A stretch of 64,000 nucleotides of DNA from Hydractinia symbiolongicarpus (Eukaryota; Cnidaria; Hydrozoa; Anthoathecata; Hydractiniidae): positions 8,928,001 to 8,992,000 of the forward strand of contig NC_079879.1 of the NCBI RefSeq assembly GCF_029227915.1. The letters run 5' to 3'. The position numbers and the translations under genes are program-made. The notes below the pieces were generated by a model. It made no database searches. It was not told where the DNA came from and saw nothing but the letters and a program-made list of their open reading frames with translations. Below, piece by piece: positions 18,023 through 31,500 of the stretch. How positions within the stretch are numbered: position 1 is the first letter of the stretch; each line of letters starts with the position of its first letter.

Positions 18023-21000
18023 TTATTTGCTCTCCTTTGCCGCTAGGCGATAATGACCCCTGGCAAGTGTAGAGATCTGGTCTGGTTGCACAATCCGTTT
18101 TTCGTCTGCCCTATTTAGTGCCAGCTTGTTCACTTCCTGCGTGTAGATTTGATGCCCTTTATTTTGGATACAGACCCAGGTTTTGTATACATCAATACCC
18201 TCCTCCAGACAGCGCTGGTATTCGTAAGCTCTTGTAAGCATACAGCTTCCGTCTCAGTGTGATGAATTCTGTCATGATTTTTCCGCTTAGTTCGTCTTTC
18301 ATGAGACCTACTACCATTTTGTTTTTCCCGATGGGAAAGCGGGCCCTTCTATCATCCTTGCTATAGGCACTCGTATCGAAACGTGCTTCAACATCTTTGG
18401 CAATATCACGGTAAATGTCCTCCGTTCTAATGTCTTAGACGAAAGAGTCCGTGTCCATATAGCAGATCCGCAGCTTGCAGCCGTATTTGGGCTGCATATA
18501 GTCGTAGTGAAACTCGTACATCACCACTTTCGAGTTGTCTAAAATGGCTTGGCCAATATACACCGGTTTGTTTATCTTCACCTCAATCTTGCCCATTTCC
18601 ACGCCCATGAGGTGGCTGCTGAAGTAGTTTCCACCCTTGAAGTTGGGCTTCATGACGAGCTTCGTATACTTCTCCTCGTTGGTGACCAGCTGGGTATTGT
18701 GGTGATTCCTCCGGTTCTTCATGGTCTTGCCGAACACCGAGAGGTTTATGAGCTTATAGAAGTCCTTCTCGAAATCATTTTTGCCGGCAGTTCTCAGACT
18801 CGTGTTGTGGTCGATGTAACCCTTCAGCCAGGGCTTCTGGTTAAACTGGATCACTCTGTATACCTTCTTGAGTTCGAGCCCATGTTTCAGGGCCTCGTGA
18901 AGGGATCTGATGTGCACCACGTACCTCCGCTTGTGTTCCAAATTTGGTATCAGTTTCTTGACCTTGTGAACCACCTTGAGCTCCGGTAGGAAAGCCAGCT
19001 CGTTGTGCTTGTCGTGTAGGCTCTCTGGATAGTTGATGTTAACTTCCAAGATGTAGCCATGCTTGCTGTCAGCGACTAGCTTGCTGATGCGCTTCTCGGT
19101 AAAAGTCTCAACGTTCGACACCCACTTGAACCTGTGCGTGGGCAGGCCCAGCTGTAGAGGTTGTTGGCATCGAGATACTGCAACTCCGGATCGTATTGGT
19201 CCCCCATGTACTTGTTGTTCGCCTTGGCATACCGGTGCACAGCTTAAGTTATGCCTCCTCGAATACCTCTTTCAAACATCAGGAGCATGCCAGTATCCGT
19301 AAGGAGCTCCAGCTTGATCTCAGTGTACTTCAACGCAGCTTTCTAGGCGAGACCAGATGCACTGTAGAAATGGGCAAGGTCGAGCTTGTAGTTCTTCAAG
19401 CACACGCCTCGAAAACTTTCGAAGATATCGGCTAGTAGCAGGACGTCTGTAGTGAGGTACATATCGTGGTAGTCAGCCATGGTAGTCTCGGAGCCCTTCG
19501 GAGTGATGAAATTCTAGACTTTTTTCGCGTGCTCGTAGTCGTTGTCGCTGATCCCTTTCATATTCAACTTGCTGTGGAAGACCTCCTTGGGAGGTAGCTC
19601 CGTCTCTTTGAATAGTCGCCGGCCATCCATGTACTCGTAGGGGTAGACGCCTTTTGGAAGCATCAGTCTGAAGAAATCATTCCCGTCGATGAATCTTGCC
19701 ATTGCTGGTACGTTTGCCTTTACCTGCTCCATGTCTAACTGCTTTGTGGTACTCGAGCCGCAAGCCTTGCACCAGAATTTTGCTACATACTCGACGTCGA
19801 TGCTCTGAAATTTCAGGCATGTATCCGCACACTGATGACATTTCATACCTGCAGCGTTTGTACCGATGAGGTTGCTTGCCAATTTCTCCAGGCTTGATGC
19901 CATGAAGCGACAGCTGTCTATGAACCTGACCTCGATCTTCTTGTACGTTTTACCATCACCGTACCCCATACCTCCAAGGAGTACCTTGATTTTTACGTTG
20001 AAGGAGATGTACTTTTCGGTGTTCTCAGCGATGCAGCCAATATCCTGGGTGTCGTACTACTCCCCCAGTTCTCGGATGAACAAGTGCGCGTCGTACCCTG
20101 AGAGGTTGTGGAGATTGCATTGTGTATGCGCAGCGCCTCTGTATAGACCCGTATAGTGGCAATGGTTCCTGACTTTGCGGTTGTCATCATCGAAAAACGT
20201 CATGCAGATGTGGCAACGCGTGGCCTCTTCGTGTTTTCTCTTTGGTACCTCCGTTAGGAAAAACATATCCTGCTGAGGGTAGGTGCTGTAAAGTCGCTTT
20301 ACCTCATCCTCCAGATGTTGAACAAACCTCGTCACACAGTCCTTGCCGCGGTATCTATACAAGGGATATGATATATCGCCATAGGCGAAGGTACTATACG
20401 TGCACCAGCTACATGGTACGTGCTTGTTCAGCCTTTTCGTCTTGGTCTCTCTCGCATTCTCTTTCATCGGGATCAACAGGCTCTCGAAGTCTGCATAGAT
20501 GGCGAAGGGTACTTTGAACTGCTGCTGACCGTCCTTGTAGTAGAGCTACTTTTCCTTTTCAGTTGGCATCGTGATCTTGACCGCTTCGTTATCCCTACAG
20601 TAGGTATAGTGCTTGTCTCGCGATTCGATTGTTGGAAAGGCTTGCAAGCAGTTCAGACAGAAGTGCATTTTTGCCGTATTCTTCAATGTCTTGCTACCCA
20701 ATAGCCGTGAGAGATTTTTGACGGCTATATAGTGGGTCTTTTTGTCATCCGTGAGGAGTATCAGATTAACCTGTTTCTCGCGTCCGTTGTGTGTCGATCG
20801 ACGCAGGATATTGATCGTCTTTCCCGTCACGTACAAGACGTTCACCGCGATGTCGGGGTTGTTCTTCTCAAACTTGGAGATGTCCTTGATGATCGTGGGA
20901 AACTCGATACCCTGCCAGTTGTACTGTTCCGCGTAGGGTCTCAGCTTACTGATTCTCTGTGGATCTCTGGATATCTCCTCATGATGCAGAGCAGCTATGA

Positions 21001-21858
21001 TACTCCACTTGAAGCATCCCTCATCCTCATTTTTCGGGTCAATAATAGCTTTCTTCGTGGCTATCCACTTGGGTGCTTCGATATACGAGGATCCCCGCGT
21101 CAGTCTGAGCTTAGGAAAGTCCACGTCGAGGTGTAGGATGCGGCCAATCGTAAAGCCGCTCTTAGGCAGTTTTACGATCCATAGGGAACACTGCACCATG
21201 GCAGACCCATGTCTTTAACCTGCTTCTCAACCAAGGTTTTCCCGTGTGATCGCACCATCCTCAAGTATCCATCGACATCCGTACCGTCTATGCCGCGGAT
21301 GCGGAAACTTCGGAATGTCCCATGGTGAGCACGCTTATGTTCCTGGGACGTGAAGTCTTCTTGCGCCTCTTGTTCAGCGGGTTCGGTGCTTTCTTGCGAT
21401 TCTTCTTCAACTTCACCCATCAGGGTCTTCCTTGCCCCATCATAAAGAGCAAGGATGCGATTTCCTGCCGATGCATATATACTTTGCACCGGCTTTCTAA
21501 TACTCTCCGGTACATAGTCCACAAGCCGCCCAGACCACCCTCGCAGTTTACTCTTGACTATCATACGGGTCCTCACCATCTCTTGGAGTTCGGATATATC
21601 CATGGCCTCTGGTGTTGGTAGTAGAGTCACTGGCCTGACCGGCTTTCGTTGTCCTGACCTCCTTGGAGGTCTCCGTTGTACATCATCCGTTACTGGAGGC
21701 CTTGGGGTAGGTAAAGGCCGTGGTGGAGCTATGGGTTCTGGAGTAGGAACGGGTTGTGCAGGTACCTCCAATAAAGCAACAAGGTCGGCTTTGCGTAGCT
21801 TGGAATAGCGGACAAGTCCACGGGTTCTCGCGATAGGTGTAACTCTTTCACGGTGTGC
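18023..21858 (-). pseudogene. Polinton protein-primed DNA polymerase B, multiply broken
   Basis: About 1,275 codons; copies the element DNA from a terminal-protein primer. N-terminus: SAP-like module (RYSKLRKADLVALL), then a Pro-rich linker. Zinc-finger pair near 20630 (FCLNCLQAF). Exonuclease motif YADFES at about 20482-20499, after an in-frame TAG at 20546. HNH-like CHICMTFF...NHCHYTG near 20180. Polymerase motif A DANNLYSWA at about 19147-19172, GKTMKNRRNHHN near 18715, and motif C YMDTDSF at 18441-18461. C-terminus EKRIVQPDQISTLARGHYRL ends at 18023. Breaks: stops at 18435, 19514, 20057 and 20546; frame changes near 18245, 19122-19500 and 21185. No ATG precedes the frame, where a TATA-like TCTATATAATAAAGATAA leads to a likely mutated start. 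Confidence 0.92.
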
Positions 21859-21928
21859 TTATTTATCTTTATTATATAGATTTCTGGTTTCAATCAGCAA
21901 AATTTCTAGCGCGATCGTAGTTTGAGTA

Positions 21929-22075
21929 TCGGACTATCCCCTACTCAATTGCGCATGCTCGAAATTTTGTTGATGTCAGCATTATTCCCCATTTCCGGAA
22001 TTGTCGGATTTATCGGAATTGCTGGAATTCGGGTGTCGTCGTCGCCTGCGCTAGAAAATACATTTTACTATCTCT
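21929..22075 (-). repeat. Right terminal inverted repeat of the Polinton
   Basis: Inverted copy of 8129-8322, shorter by about 38 bp inside. Shared landmarks are CTACTCAA, TGTTGATGTCAGCATTATTCC, TTCCGGAATTGTCGGATTTA and GCGCTAGAA. Confidence 0.88.
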
Positions 22076-22080
22076 CCTTT
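22076..22080. repeat. Right target-site duplication of the Polinton (CCTTT)
   Basis: Matches 8124-8128 and directly follows the terminal CT at 22075. Confidence 0.7.
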
Positions 22081-22549
22081 TTCTTATCTCGTCTTTTTTT
22101 ATTCTATGCTGAAAATGCCGACTTAAATTAGTGCACGAAAATACTAATTTTTCTCGCATTGGCTACGTGGGAATATGATGTACGCGGATTATTACAATCA
22201 TTGATCGTAATATGAGGGTTGGCTGGCGTAAATTAAATATCGATAAAGCTTCTGAAAGCAAATCAGCTGTACAAACTGATTAATTGTGCGCTAAGGATAA
22301 CGAAAATTAAATGCGCAAAAATAAACACATAATAGTACTTAGCCTCTTAGCCTCGCGCCTGTTAAATGTCATAATGCTGTGGAATTGGACTTTTAGTGTG
22401 TTACTCTACAACTTTACAAAAGCTAAAGATGAAATAAAAATACGAGGAACGAAAGAAAGACATAAATATTCAGAAATCAAGCATCTATATGTACATGGAA
22501 TTGTAAAGGTTACACTTCTTATTAGATATAGGAGGGGGTAAATAAATCA
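22081..22549. other. Short intergenic stretch between Polinton and gene A
   Basis: AT-rich flank of the Polinton and 3' flank of gene A. No feature recognised. Confidence 0.4.
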
Positions 22550-25500
22550 TCATTTCACTACACTTTCTGTCACGTCCTTTCCTATCTCTATTTCAATATT
22601 TCCAGAATTATCAAACGTCCCATCAGTCACTGTATTCGTGGTGGTAAACGTCTCTGTGTTTATCGGTTCAGATAACGGTATTTGATTTGGTTGTGTTTGA
22701 TTATCCGCCATAGTAACAGCTGCTGGTGCAGTTAGGATTGACTGATCTTCAATAATCGCAGTTACAGTTGACTCGGTGTCCACTAAAAGTGTGTTATTTG
22801 ATCCATCCTCTGGGAACTCCAACGAAACAGCACGTTCCAGAATCTCTTGCTTTTCGTTTTCGTTAGTTTCGAGCTTTTCGCGTTTTTCCGGCGGTTTTAA
22901 AAACACTGACGGACTTTGAATGCGTTTTCTTGATTCTGCGTCGACTTTGGTAAGAACTTGTTCGGTTGTCGTCGTCTTATCACCACTCGTCAAAATCTGG
23001 CCAGGATCGACAATGTATACCGTGTTCACCAAACTCCCTGTTTGTTTTACAGATGGTGGTCCCGGTGGTTTCGATATAACTAACTCCGTATTTCGTGGAC
23101 GGGTTCGCACGGCGTATACCTTCCTGTCGGTGCCATCAATGATTTGTTTTGGGGTTATTGGTTTCACATTATATTGTTCAAAGACAGATCCCGACGGCGA
23201 TGCTGGAAGACTGGCCTTTTTAGGTCTGCCGGGACCTTTTGTTTGAATGATATAGGAACCGGATAAACCAGGGCTTGATATAACTTGCTTTTGCTTTGGA
23301 GCACTTGAGAAAATCGATATCAATTCTTTTAGTTCGGCTTTCAATCGGTGAAGGTTTTCTCTGCTATGATGTGCCAACTGCAACTTTGATAACTGCTGTA
23401 GCAAACCACGACATTGACTTGCGAGAACCTGCGGTGTCTCGGTTATCCGTTTGCTATCAGACATCCTTGATATTTTCGAAAATTCTGAAGTTCCAGCCAA
23501 TAATGTCGCCCCAGTAGTCTGCGTCCCAGCGTCGATACGAAATCCTGGTACATCTTTAACATCATCAGATGTCATCGTGGACCAATCAACATTAAGAACA
23601 GGATGGGATTTATACGACACACTAAGCATATCCCAACTCCACCCAGGGTAATTACTGAACACAGCACATAGGTGACAACACGGTAGCTTATACTGCTGCC
23701 AATCAGCACAGTCACAGGAAGGATAACTGCTGGAGTCGCCAAACGACACAGTATGAAGAAGATCGTCCTCTGCTGAGTTGCCTTGTACGGAGAAGATTCC
23801 AGGATGTAGATAAGAGATTACGTAGCTATGTTCCGCTGCAATTTTGAATCGTTCATATATGTGTGAAGTCAGTTTACCAGGTCGACATGAGAAGTAATTC
23901 GGAATGTCTGGATACGTGTAAAAAAGCTGGCTTTGTAGTTTGTACGATTCCTGATTAAACAGTTCATACCTATAGAAATACAATATTGTCAACATCGGCT
24001 AATTTCAGCTTATGTAGAGTTTCTGATTCAATGCTGACATGGTAACAAATATTCTTGATTCACGTCAGCACTCGCAGAATGCTGACGTGGTAACAAATAT
24101 TCTTGATTCACGCCAGCAAGTTTTTACCAAAGTGGTTTTCATTTTTATTAAGCTTCATGTAACCTAAACTTACAAAATTTTAGCCCCTACTTCCTTTAAC
24201 TCTTGTTCGTGTATGAAACCGTACGAGACCGCAAAGTGGCGGCGTGAAACACGAGTTTGCCGACTGGATGCAAGTCAATGCCGGTTCATGTCAGCAATTT
24301 TTAGCTTTTATGAGAAGCCTAATGCTTTGCGTAAGCCTTATGCTAGATTAACCTTTGCGTTAGGCTGGAAGAATTCCATCCATAGGTATCTGTGCATTGG
24401 CGAAGATGAAAAAAAACTGAAGTAGGAACAGGACATACAAACAAATAAACAAATAATCAACGTACTGTTTCTTAGCAACAGGGACCACGTGTTCAACCAG
24501 TTGTTGGATGACATCTTGAAGTGGTGATGACTTGTTCACCAACTTAATACTTTTGAAGATTTTCATTTCGTCGTATAATGTGCGGTTATTATGATACGTC
24601 ATCAAATAATCATCTGGACGATATCCTGCTACCCAACGCTGCAACATAAGAAATGTGTTCAAAATTACATTATCTAAATTTAAATCTTCTAATAAGATAT
24701 ATATGTTGTTAAGAATTAAGTACATTGCCAAAGTTAATCTGTATATAATAAATTTTTACTTTCAAATTTCCTAAAATATGTTCTGGCAACACCAAAGAAA
24801 GAAAAAACCTCATAACTTTTATAGAATAATCAAAAGTCTTTTTTGACAGGAACAAAATATCTAAATGGCAAATATAAATGGGAAAAACTGCACAATTGGT
24901 TTACCTTTGCTTGAGAAAGCCAGTGGAGTTGAAACCAGTTTCTCATTTTATCAGACATTTTCCAGACGTCACTCTCCTCTAACTCTCTCGCTGCAGTGTT
25001 CAAAGTGTCCTCTGAGTATGAATTAGCAATGGCTTGTAGGTAGTTCATCACGTCGTCCTTATGTTCAGACACACCATTTTGTTCATCGCTCAACCAATCC
25101 ACCCACGCTCGTTCGCGAGATGAATCAGATATTATAAGAAATACACCTGTGAGAAGTAACCAAAATTAAATCAATTCAAGTTTTCATTTCCCTTCCCCCT
25201 CGCTGAAAGGTTAGGTATTACTCATATAAATTATTGCATGCGATGAGGGGGCGACAAGTATTTTCACCACCCCCAGGCCCCTACCACCCCATGCCTCACT
25301 CCTAATCTGGGTCCCCTTACTTTTACTTCAAATACATTCAACATCTTCTCAAGCAAAACTATTTTTCACTAAATTGATTTTTATAAACAAATCTAATTCA
25401 AGACATTACCAAATACTGTTGAAAGAGAAGGAAAGCTTTATTTTGTTGTCAAGTAAGTAATAAAAGAAATACAAAAGTAAAATTACCGAGCACAAACAAT

Positions 25501-28500
25501 TTTCAAATTACCTTGGAATATATTTTCCACTGCATTGATTTGTTCATCTGTGTAATCCACAATGACAAATTTTGGATTCCATCCAGGGTTCCAATCTTTT
25601 ATAGTCTGTAAACCTTCTGTTATCATCTCTGTTGTGTTTGCTTGCAAGATAAATTCGCCAACAAGTTGAAAGTCGACATTTGTTTGAACGTAGAGGCAAA
25701 ATAGTGGAAATGGGATTTTAGAATGAATGTCGCTAACTTGTGTTAAAATTACTTGTGAGCTGTATCGCTTTAAAAGGCGTTGTTGGTGTGGTGTTTGATG
25801 GCAAAATAAAACTTTTGCATTATCTTGTTGATTTTCCCCGTCACCACCAATGTACTCTTCAACTTCATTCACACTTTCATCATTTCCAACAGTTAAATCC
25901 AGTGGATTGATTTCGTGTTTTACTTTAAAGTTAAATATCATTTTTTCATCACTGTGGGTTTCTTTTAAACGCTCAGCTTGTGCAGCTAACTTAAGTTCTG
26001 CTTCATGTGTTATATTTAATGAAGCCTTTGCTTTGGTCATAAAATATCTGATTTGTTTTTTAGAAGGAAAATATTGTCTCCTTGTTCGAGGTGGTGGCGA
26101 TTTACCTTTAAACATTTCGTTACACACATAATTCTCAAGCTGTTTTTTAACATCATCTATACCAATATTAGTGTCACTCCATACAAGTTTTGATACAAAA
26201 CTACACAGCTCTGGGTGTAAAGCTTCTTTTACAACACTATCCTAAATTAACAAAATGATGGTTTAATATACACTAATTTTGCTTGCATTAATTTTTGGGG
26301 ACCTTAAACCATTGGTAACAAATTTATGCATACAAAATTCTCAAAAACTTGGCATTTGAAAAATAATAATTTGTGAATGTAAATAATTATTTCGTTTCCA
26401 AATTTAATGTTGAAATCTAGATTGTGTCAGCAAAGATTGTTTTTTTAAATACCAACTAAAAAGTGAAAGTGGAAAACGCACCTCATTAATTTCATGGTTA
26501 TGCTCTTCTGACATGGATTTAACAACTAGCTGAGAGCCATCATCCGAAACACCAAAACGAATATGCATTTCACAGCCTTGTTTGAATGAGCTGAAAATAG
26601 AGGGATAGATATGTAATATCTTCGAACATAAAAGATTAATAATAGTCACACATTATGTATAGTACAAAGTACTAAGTTCAAAAGCCCAACTCAATTTTGT
26701 AGTTTTATATCAAGATGTGTTTTTATTCTACTCTCATACAATAATAACCGATTACCCCAGGCTGTACTGCAAAATATTGCCTGAGGTCTAAGTGCTAACT
26801 GAGCTTACGAGGTTGGTTAATTTAAAATGATAATAAAAACAAAGGATATTAAACAAGAGCTTTTCACTTAACATTTTTTTTTTTAAACAATCAAAGAAAT
26901 ACAGGTGACCAAAAGTTTGATTTAATTTTATCTAAAAAATGATACATTTTATAATGAAAACAGTGTTTGAGCATCCCAAAAGAATAAACATGTAAAACTT
27001 CTTTCTATTTTAAATTTCTTTTGCATTTGAATATTCAATTTTGAACAGGAAAGTGCATGAAATTAAATAATCAGTCAAAAACGATAGTGGATTGTGTAAC
27101 TGATGAACTTAAAGATGAAAAAGGAAGACGATTTATATCAACATTGTTTTTACCACTATCAGCTACACTAAGAACATCTGACATCATCTGTTAATGCTTG
27201 GCGCAGTATGATACGACTTTAGACTTTCCAATGTTTTTATGTCCACTCAGTTGAGACACATGGATCGGTTGCACGTTGTTATCAAGGAGGGCAGAAATCA
27301 AAGTTTTCCTAGCTGAATGATTTTTTATTTTTGATCTACTTCCTGTCTTTTATTCCAAGAGCATTGGATGATTTTGTCATAAACTTACCCACAGAATTTT
27401 TGCCTTATGGGCGATTGAAATACCACATGTTGGACTTTAGTAAATTTGTTGGAATTACTGCTAGAAAGAAAGGCGAGTTTTCCTTTTTACTTTCAATAGG
27501 TCGATGAGAAATAGATTGTTGATATATGTAAACAGGGCATCTAGGTCCTGCTGTTTCATAAGCTCTGGGATTAAATGCTTGGTGGAAATACCTGCCCTCC
27601 CAAATCTGGTTTTTTTAATCTTCTCTCCTTGTCTCATTCAAGAAAAGAATGCCTATTTACATCTTTTTCTTAATTCAAATTGCCAAACAGAACTTATGAG
27701 CCTCGTTCCACACCCTGAACCGGAACTGCTTTGTAATTTTCCACCACATTGTTCTTTGTAAAGTAACTGGTTTACCGATTCCAAAAAGGCATTCTTAAAA
27801 AGTTTGTCAACATCTGATGCATCCAATGGCCTGGTTGCATTGGGCTTGTTTCCCATTCCCATATTTGTCAACTGTTTTCTTTTACTTGTTAAAACTTGCC
27901 TCGATTTTTGGAACTGCTCTCCTGTTTTTATATATACCTTCCTTTTTGTTTTAAAAAAGTTGCCATTTATTTCTGTTTACTCTCTCTGGCGGATACAAGT
28001 TGTTTCCATTCCATTGCTTGTTTCCACTGCTTATCAACATATCAAGATCGATGTCATTTAACTCCTGAAATTTATGCGAAAATACGCCAAATACGCCAAG
28101 CTAAAACTGAAAATCGTCATTATTTTTGTTCTGCATAGTGTATTTTCGCCAGTAAAACTCGCCATATTGATAAAGTTTTGATGAAGTTTTAAAAAAAACG
28201 TTTTGTATATTACTTTTATATTGCTTTGTTTAAGATCAAATATTTTTATGCTGATTTTACAAAATTTATTTGTTTTTGTTTACATTTTAAGCTACCATAT
28301 TAGCCTGTCGCCAAGTGCCCTAAGCAGAGTGCCCTAATCAGAGTGCCTGAAAACCTGTATTGACCGCTTGCAAAATTTAAACGGTTAACAAAATATGAGA
28401 CAGCTGCTTTTCGCAATTGCAAATCAAAAGACGATTTTTTGCAAATCATAGAGATATTTTGTGAGTACAATATAATCTTCATTAAAAAGAAAAAATTAAG

Positions 28501-31500
28501 TAGCTGCTCCAGATGTTTTTGAATACAAACGTTACTTGCACAGGTAGAAGAAAAGAATAAAAGTAAATGATGGTAAATCATTTTATTTACACAAAACAGT
28601 ACAAAGATATAAAAAATTCATACGAAGTTACTTCAATGTTAACAAAAGTTAGTTTATGTAGCAAGCTTCTCCGAATAGCAACGTACATGCACTGGGAATT
28701 TGATACTGGAATTTAGCAAGGGCATTAACTCAGACAATTAAAAACAGTGGTTGACAAATACTCTTTATCAAAAAAGGAAAATTGAGGTATGTTGATGTTA
28801 ATTGCTTTTTAAACGTACAGATGTTTAAAGGAAATTACGTGCAAAATACTTTTATTACATTAAACTGAGCTTTTTGAAAAGTAGTCAAAGCTCTTTTTTC
28901 ACCAAGACCCTCAGGATAAAAATGCACTGTTAATTATTTATAAACTAGCAGCAGCCTGTAGAAAATCCAAACGTTCACCATCCCTTTTTATTTCACTAAT
29001 CTTAGACAGCTTGCTTTCTCAGGCATTCATACTGGGACAGTAAAAATGTGCAGAGATTTACAACTAGTTGTGAGTTGAAGACTTTTTTTAATATAAAAGT
29101 TATTTAAGGATAAGTTGCTAATTTATTAGATTATTACTTGGTTATACAATTATAACATTAAGTGTTTTTATGCGTTGCAAGAAATAATATAAACAATACT
29201 GTTTGTTGAATAATATCGATATTATCGTGTCATAAACAAGTCAGTTTATTTTAAACTAGTTTCAATAGCAACAGCTGTCATCGATGGGCAATGATCGTAA
29301 TCATCTTTGGCTATTTATCAGTTTAGGAGATAATTAGAGGATTGAAATCAACCAATAGATTGATGAAAATCCTTCCTTTTTCTAAAAGTTTGCTTATGTT
29401 ACGTTCCTTTTTCTAAAAAATTGCTTTCTTTCTTTTAATCTGAGAAAAAAAGAAACAAAAACGAGGGACTTTTCAGATATGTAATAAACATAAAAGGGAA
29501 GAAATTTAATGGACTTGATTATTATACAAAAAATGTAAAAATGTTATTGACTTTTCATTAAATTATGAAATAAAAACGAAAAAGGTTTTTCTTTGTGTGA
29601 ATGACATCATTTTCACTTTGGCCAAAAATTCCACGGACGAATGACTTTACTGTTTTTTTTTTGTAGGAATGAAATATTGACTTAAATTTGCGAAAAGCGT
29701 AAATATTAATTCATTGTATATCAAAATAATACTTAATTTAAATATTTTTAATTAAAACTAAATTTTTTTAAAAAACATGCTGACATCAGCAAAATTATTA
29801 CTGACAGTCATCAGTTTTTAATTGTCATGTGATAGACATCATTCGTTCCACGACTGAATTCTAACACAAGGGCATTCCCCCAGTGCTCCACTCTTCCCCT
29901 TTCACAAAACACTTGTTTAAGAAACTGCTCATTTTATTGATATTGCATAACTATTGTGCACTGCTTATTGGGTGCCATTTTATGATTAAAAACACAATTA
30001 CCCTTTAATATGCATTATCCCTGACTGGTATTGGAATATATTATGGTGTTATGTACGATATCTGTAAGACTGTTTTTTTTTACAAAAATATGGTGTTGGA
30101 CTCAGTAAATAGTTGTTGGAATCTTTATTTCGGATACAAGTGGCAAACTTAGTTGGCTAGCTGTATAGGTTTTTTTCAATGTTTACATTTTCCATGGTAA
30201 TCCCTTCAGGCTTTACTAATTGAGTGGCAGGCAAAAAGATGCAGGCACTAGGTGAAGTCAGGTTCTTTTTAGTCTGTTTTTTTTCACAAAGGTGTAATCC
30301 CGACTTTATATGAATATATGTCGGAGATGGTGAAGTGGTAACGCATTCGACTTGTAATCATAAGGTTTCGAGTTTAAGTCCCCACTCCGGCACACTTTAA
30401 ATGTAGTCAGCCCATTTGGTGCCATCTACTGACCGGTAACCGCCTTGTGTGGCAGACAAGCAAGTTAGAGCAATGCTATATGTATGTCTGGCGGTAATGT
30501 AACATAGTTACAGTTAGAGGGGAGGAAGAGCCAACCGGTAGGATGGACGTTAAGACTTCACCATCACTTACTTACTTACTTACTATATGTCAATCAGATG
30601 TTCTCCAACTAGCTGCACTTGATAATAGTTTGAACCCTCAATAATGTTTTCATAGAAACAAATGGGCTGAAAATGACCGCTCTTCAGCAAGCTTCCGCAT
30701 CTTTCTGCCTGCCATACTGTTGTTAGAGCCAGAAGGGCTTACAGTGGAAAGTGTAAACATTTAAAAAGGTAAGAGGGTGCCGATAAGGCTGATAAGCCCC
30801 AAACAGCTGCATATATATGGACGAGTTCGGGCGACTTTTCGAATTAAATTGACGGTTGTCCGCCGAAACTGCCCGCACTTTCCCGAGCATGTCGGAACTC
30901 GGCCAGAACATTCCCGAAATGCAACACCTTGTAACATAAACATGGAAAGGAGTTAATAAAATTTAAAAATAAGTTATTTATCAAGTAAATCTTATCAAAA
31001 ATCATAAAAAAACAGTTCTTTGAAGAACTTCGCTACCACATAGTTAGTTCATTTTAATTTTTATACTTTTTTAAATGTGTCTTTTAAGGTCTACACAGCT
31101 AACCATATGTTACATTTACTCATCCACCTACATCGCAGGAACATTAACGGCAGCAAAACAAGCTTGCTTCTTCAAAAATATACCCTCAATCATAGTGCAG
31201 TGTTTTTCCTATGCGCGCAGAAATGGAGGTAACTTTTCCTCTAAGTTTGTTTACATTTTTACCTCCATTTCTGCACACGCATCAGGCATTACGTAATCAC
31301 TTAGATAAGTGCGCAAGTAAATATCGGGACTGTGATTCCATGTATTCAATAGCTAGCATGCTAATTAAGATGCATGTTATTTGCGAAGTTATAGGTAGCT
31401 TTAACTAGCTAAGCAGCAGCTAGTTATCCTTCTAGCTAGCTAGTTGGTTTAGCTATAGATAATAAAAAATATGTTAAACCTTTGATTTGGTCTTGCACCA

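Larger units (their letters stand above)
8129..22075. mobile_element. Polinton/Maverick DNA transposon, about 13.95 kb, decayed
   Basis: The element begins AGAGATAGTAAAATG at 8129 and ends CATTTTACTATCTCT at 22075, so it has the 5'-AG/CT-3' termini usual for Polintons. The 5 bp CCTTT occurs immediately outside both ends (8124-8128 and 22076-22080). Terminal inverted repeats of about 150-190 bp follow. Inside are hallmark genes: protein-primed type-B polymerase (18023-21858), an FtsK/HerA-like packaging ATPase (15423-15984), an integrase C-terminal fragment (about 13650-14193), a probable capsid fragment (13388-13603) and a set of small membrane proteins. Almost every large gene has stops or frameshifts, and the integrase catalytic core is missing, so the copy cannot move by itself. 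It lies intergenically between PACRG and gene A. Confidence 0.93.

Noticed and set aside
18549-18989. Plus-strand open frame inside the polymerase
   Set aside because: Mirror of the strong minus-strand polymerase coding signal.
8129-22075. Polinton genes as an independent bacterial or viral contig misassembled into the window
   Set aside because: Exact inverted repeats and a matching 5-bp flanking duplication show integration into the host chromosome.
30320-30393. Functional tRNA-Thr gene
   Set aside because: The T arm is irregular, the sequence is fused to a SINE body and has an insertion duplication.
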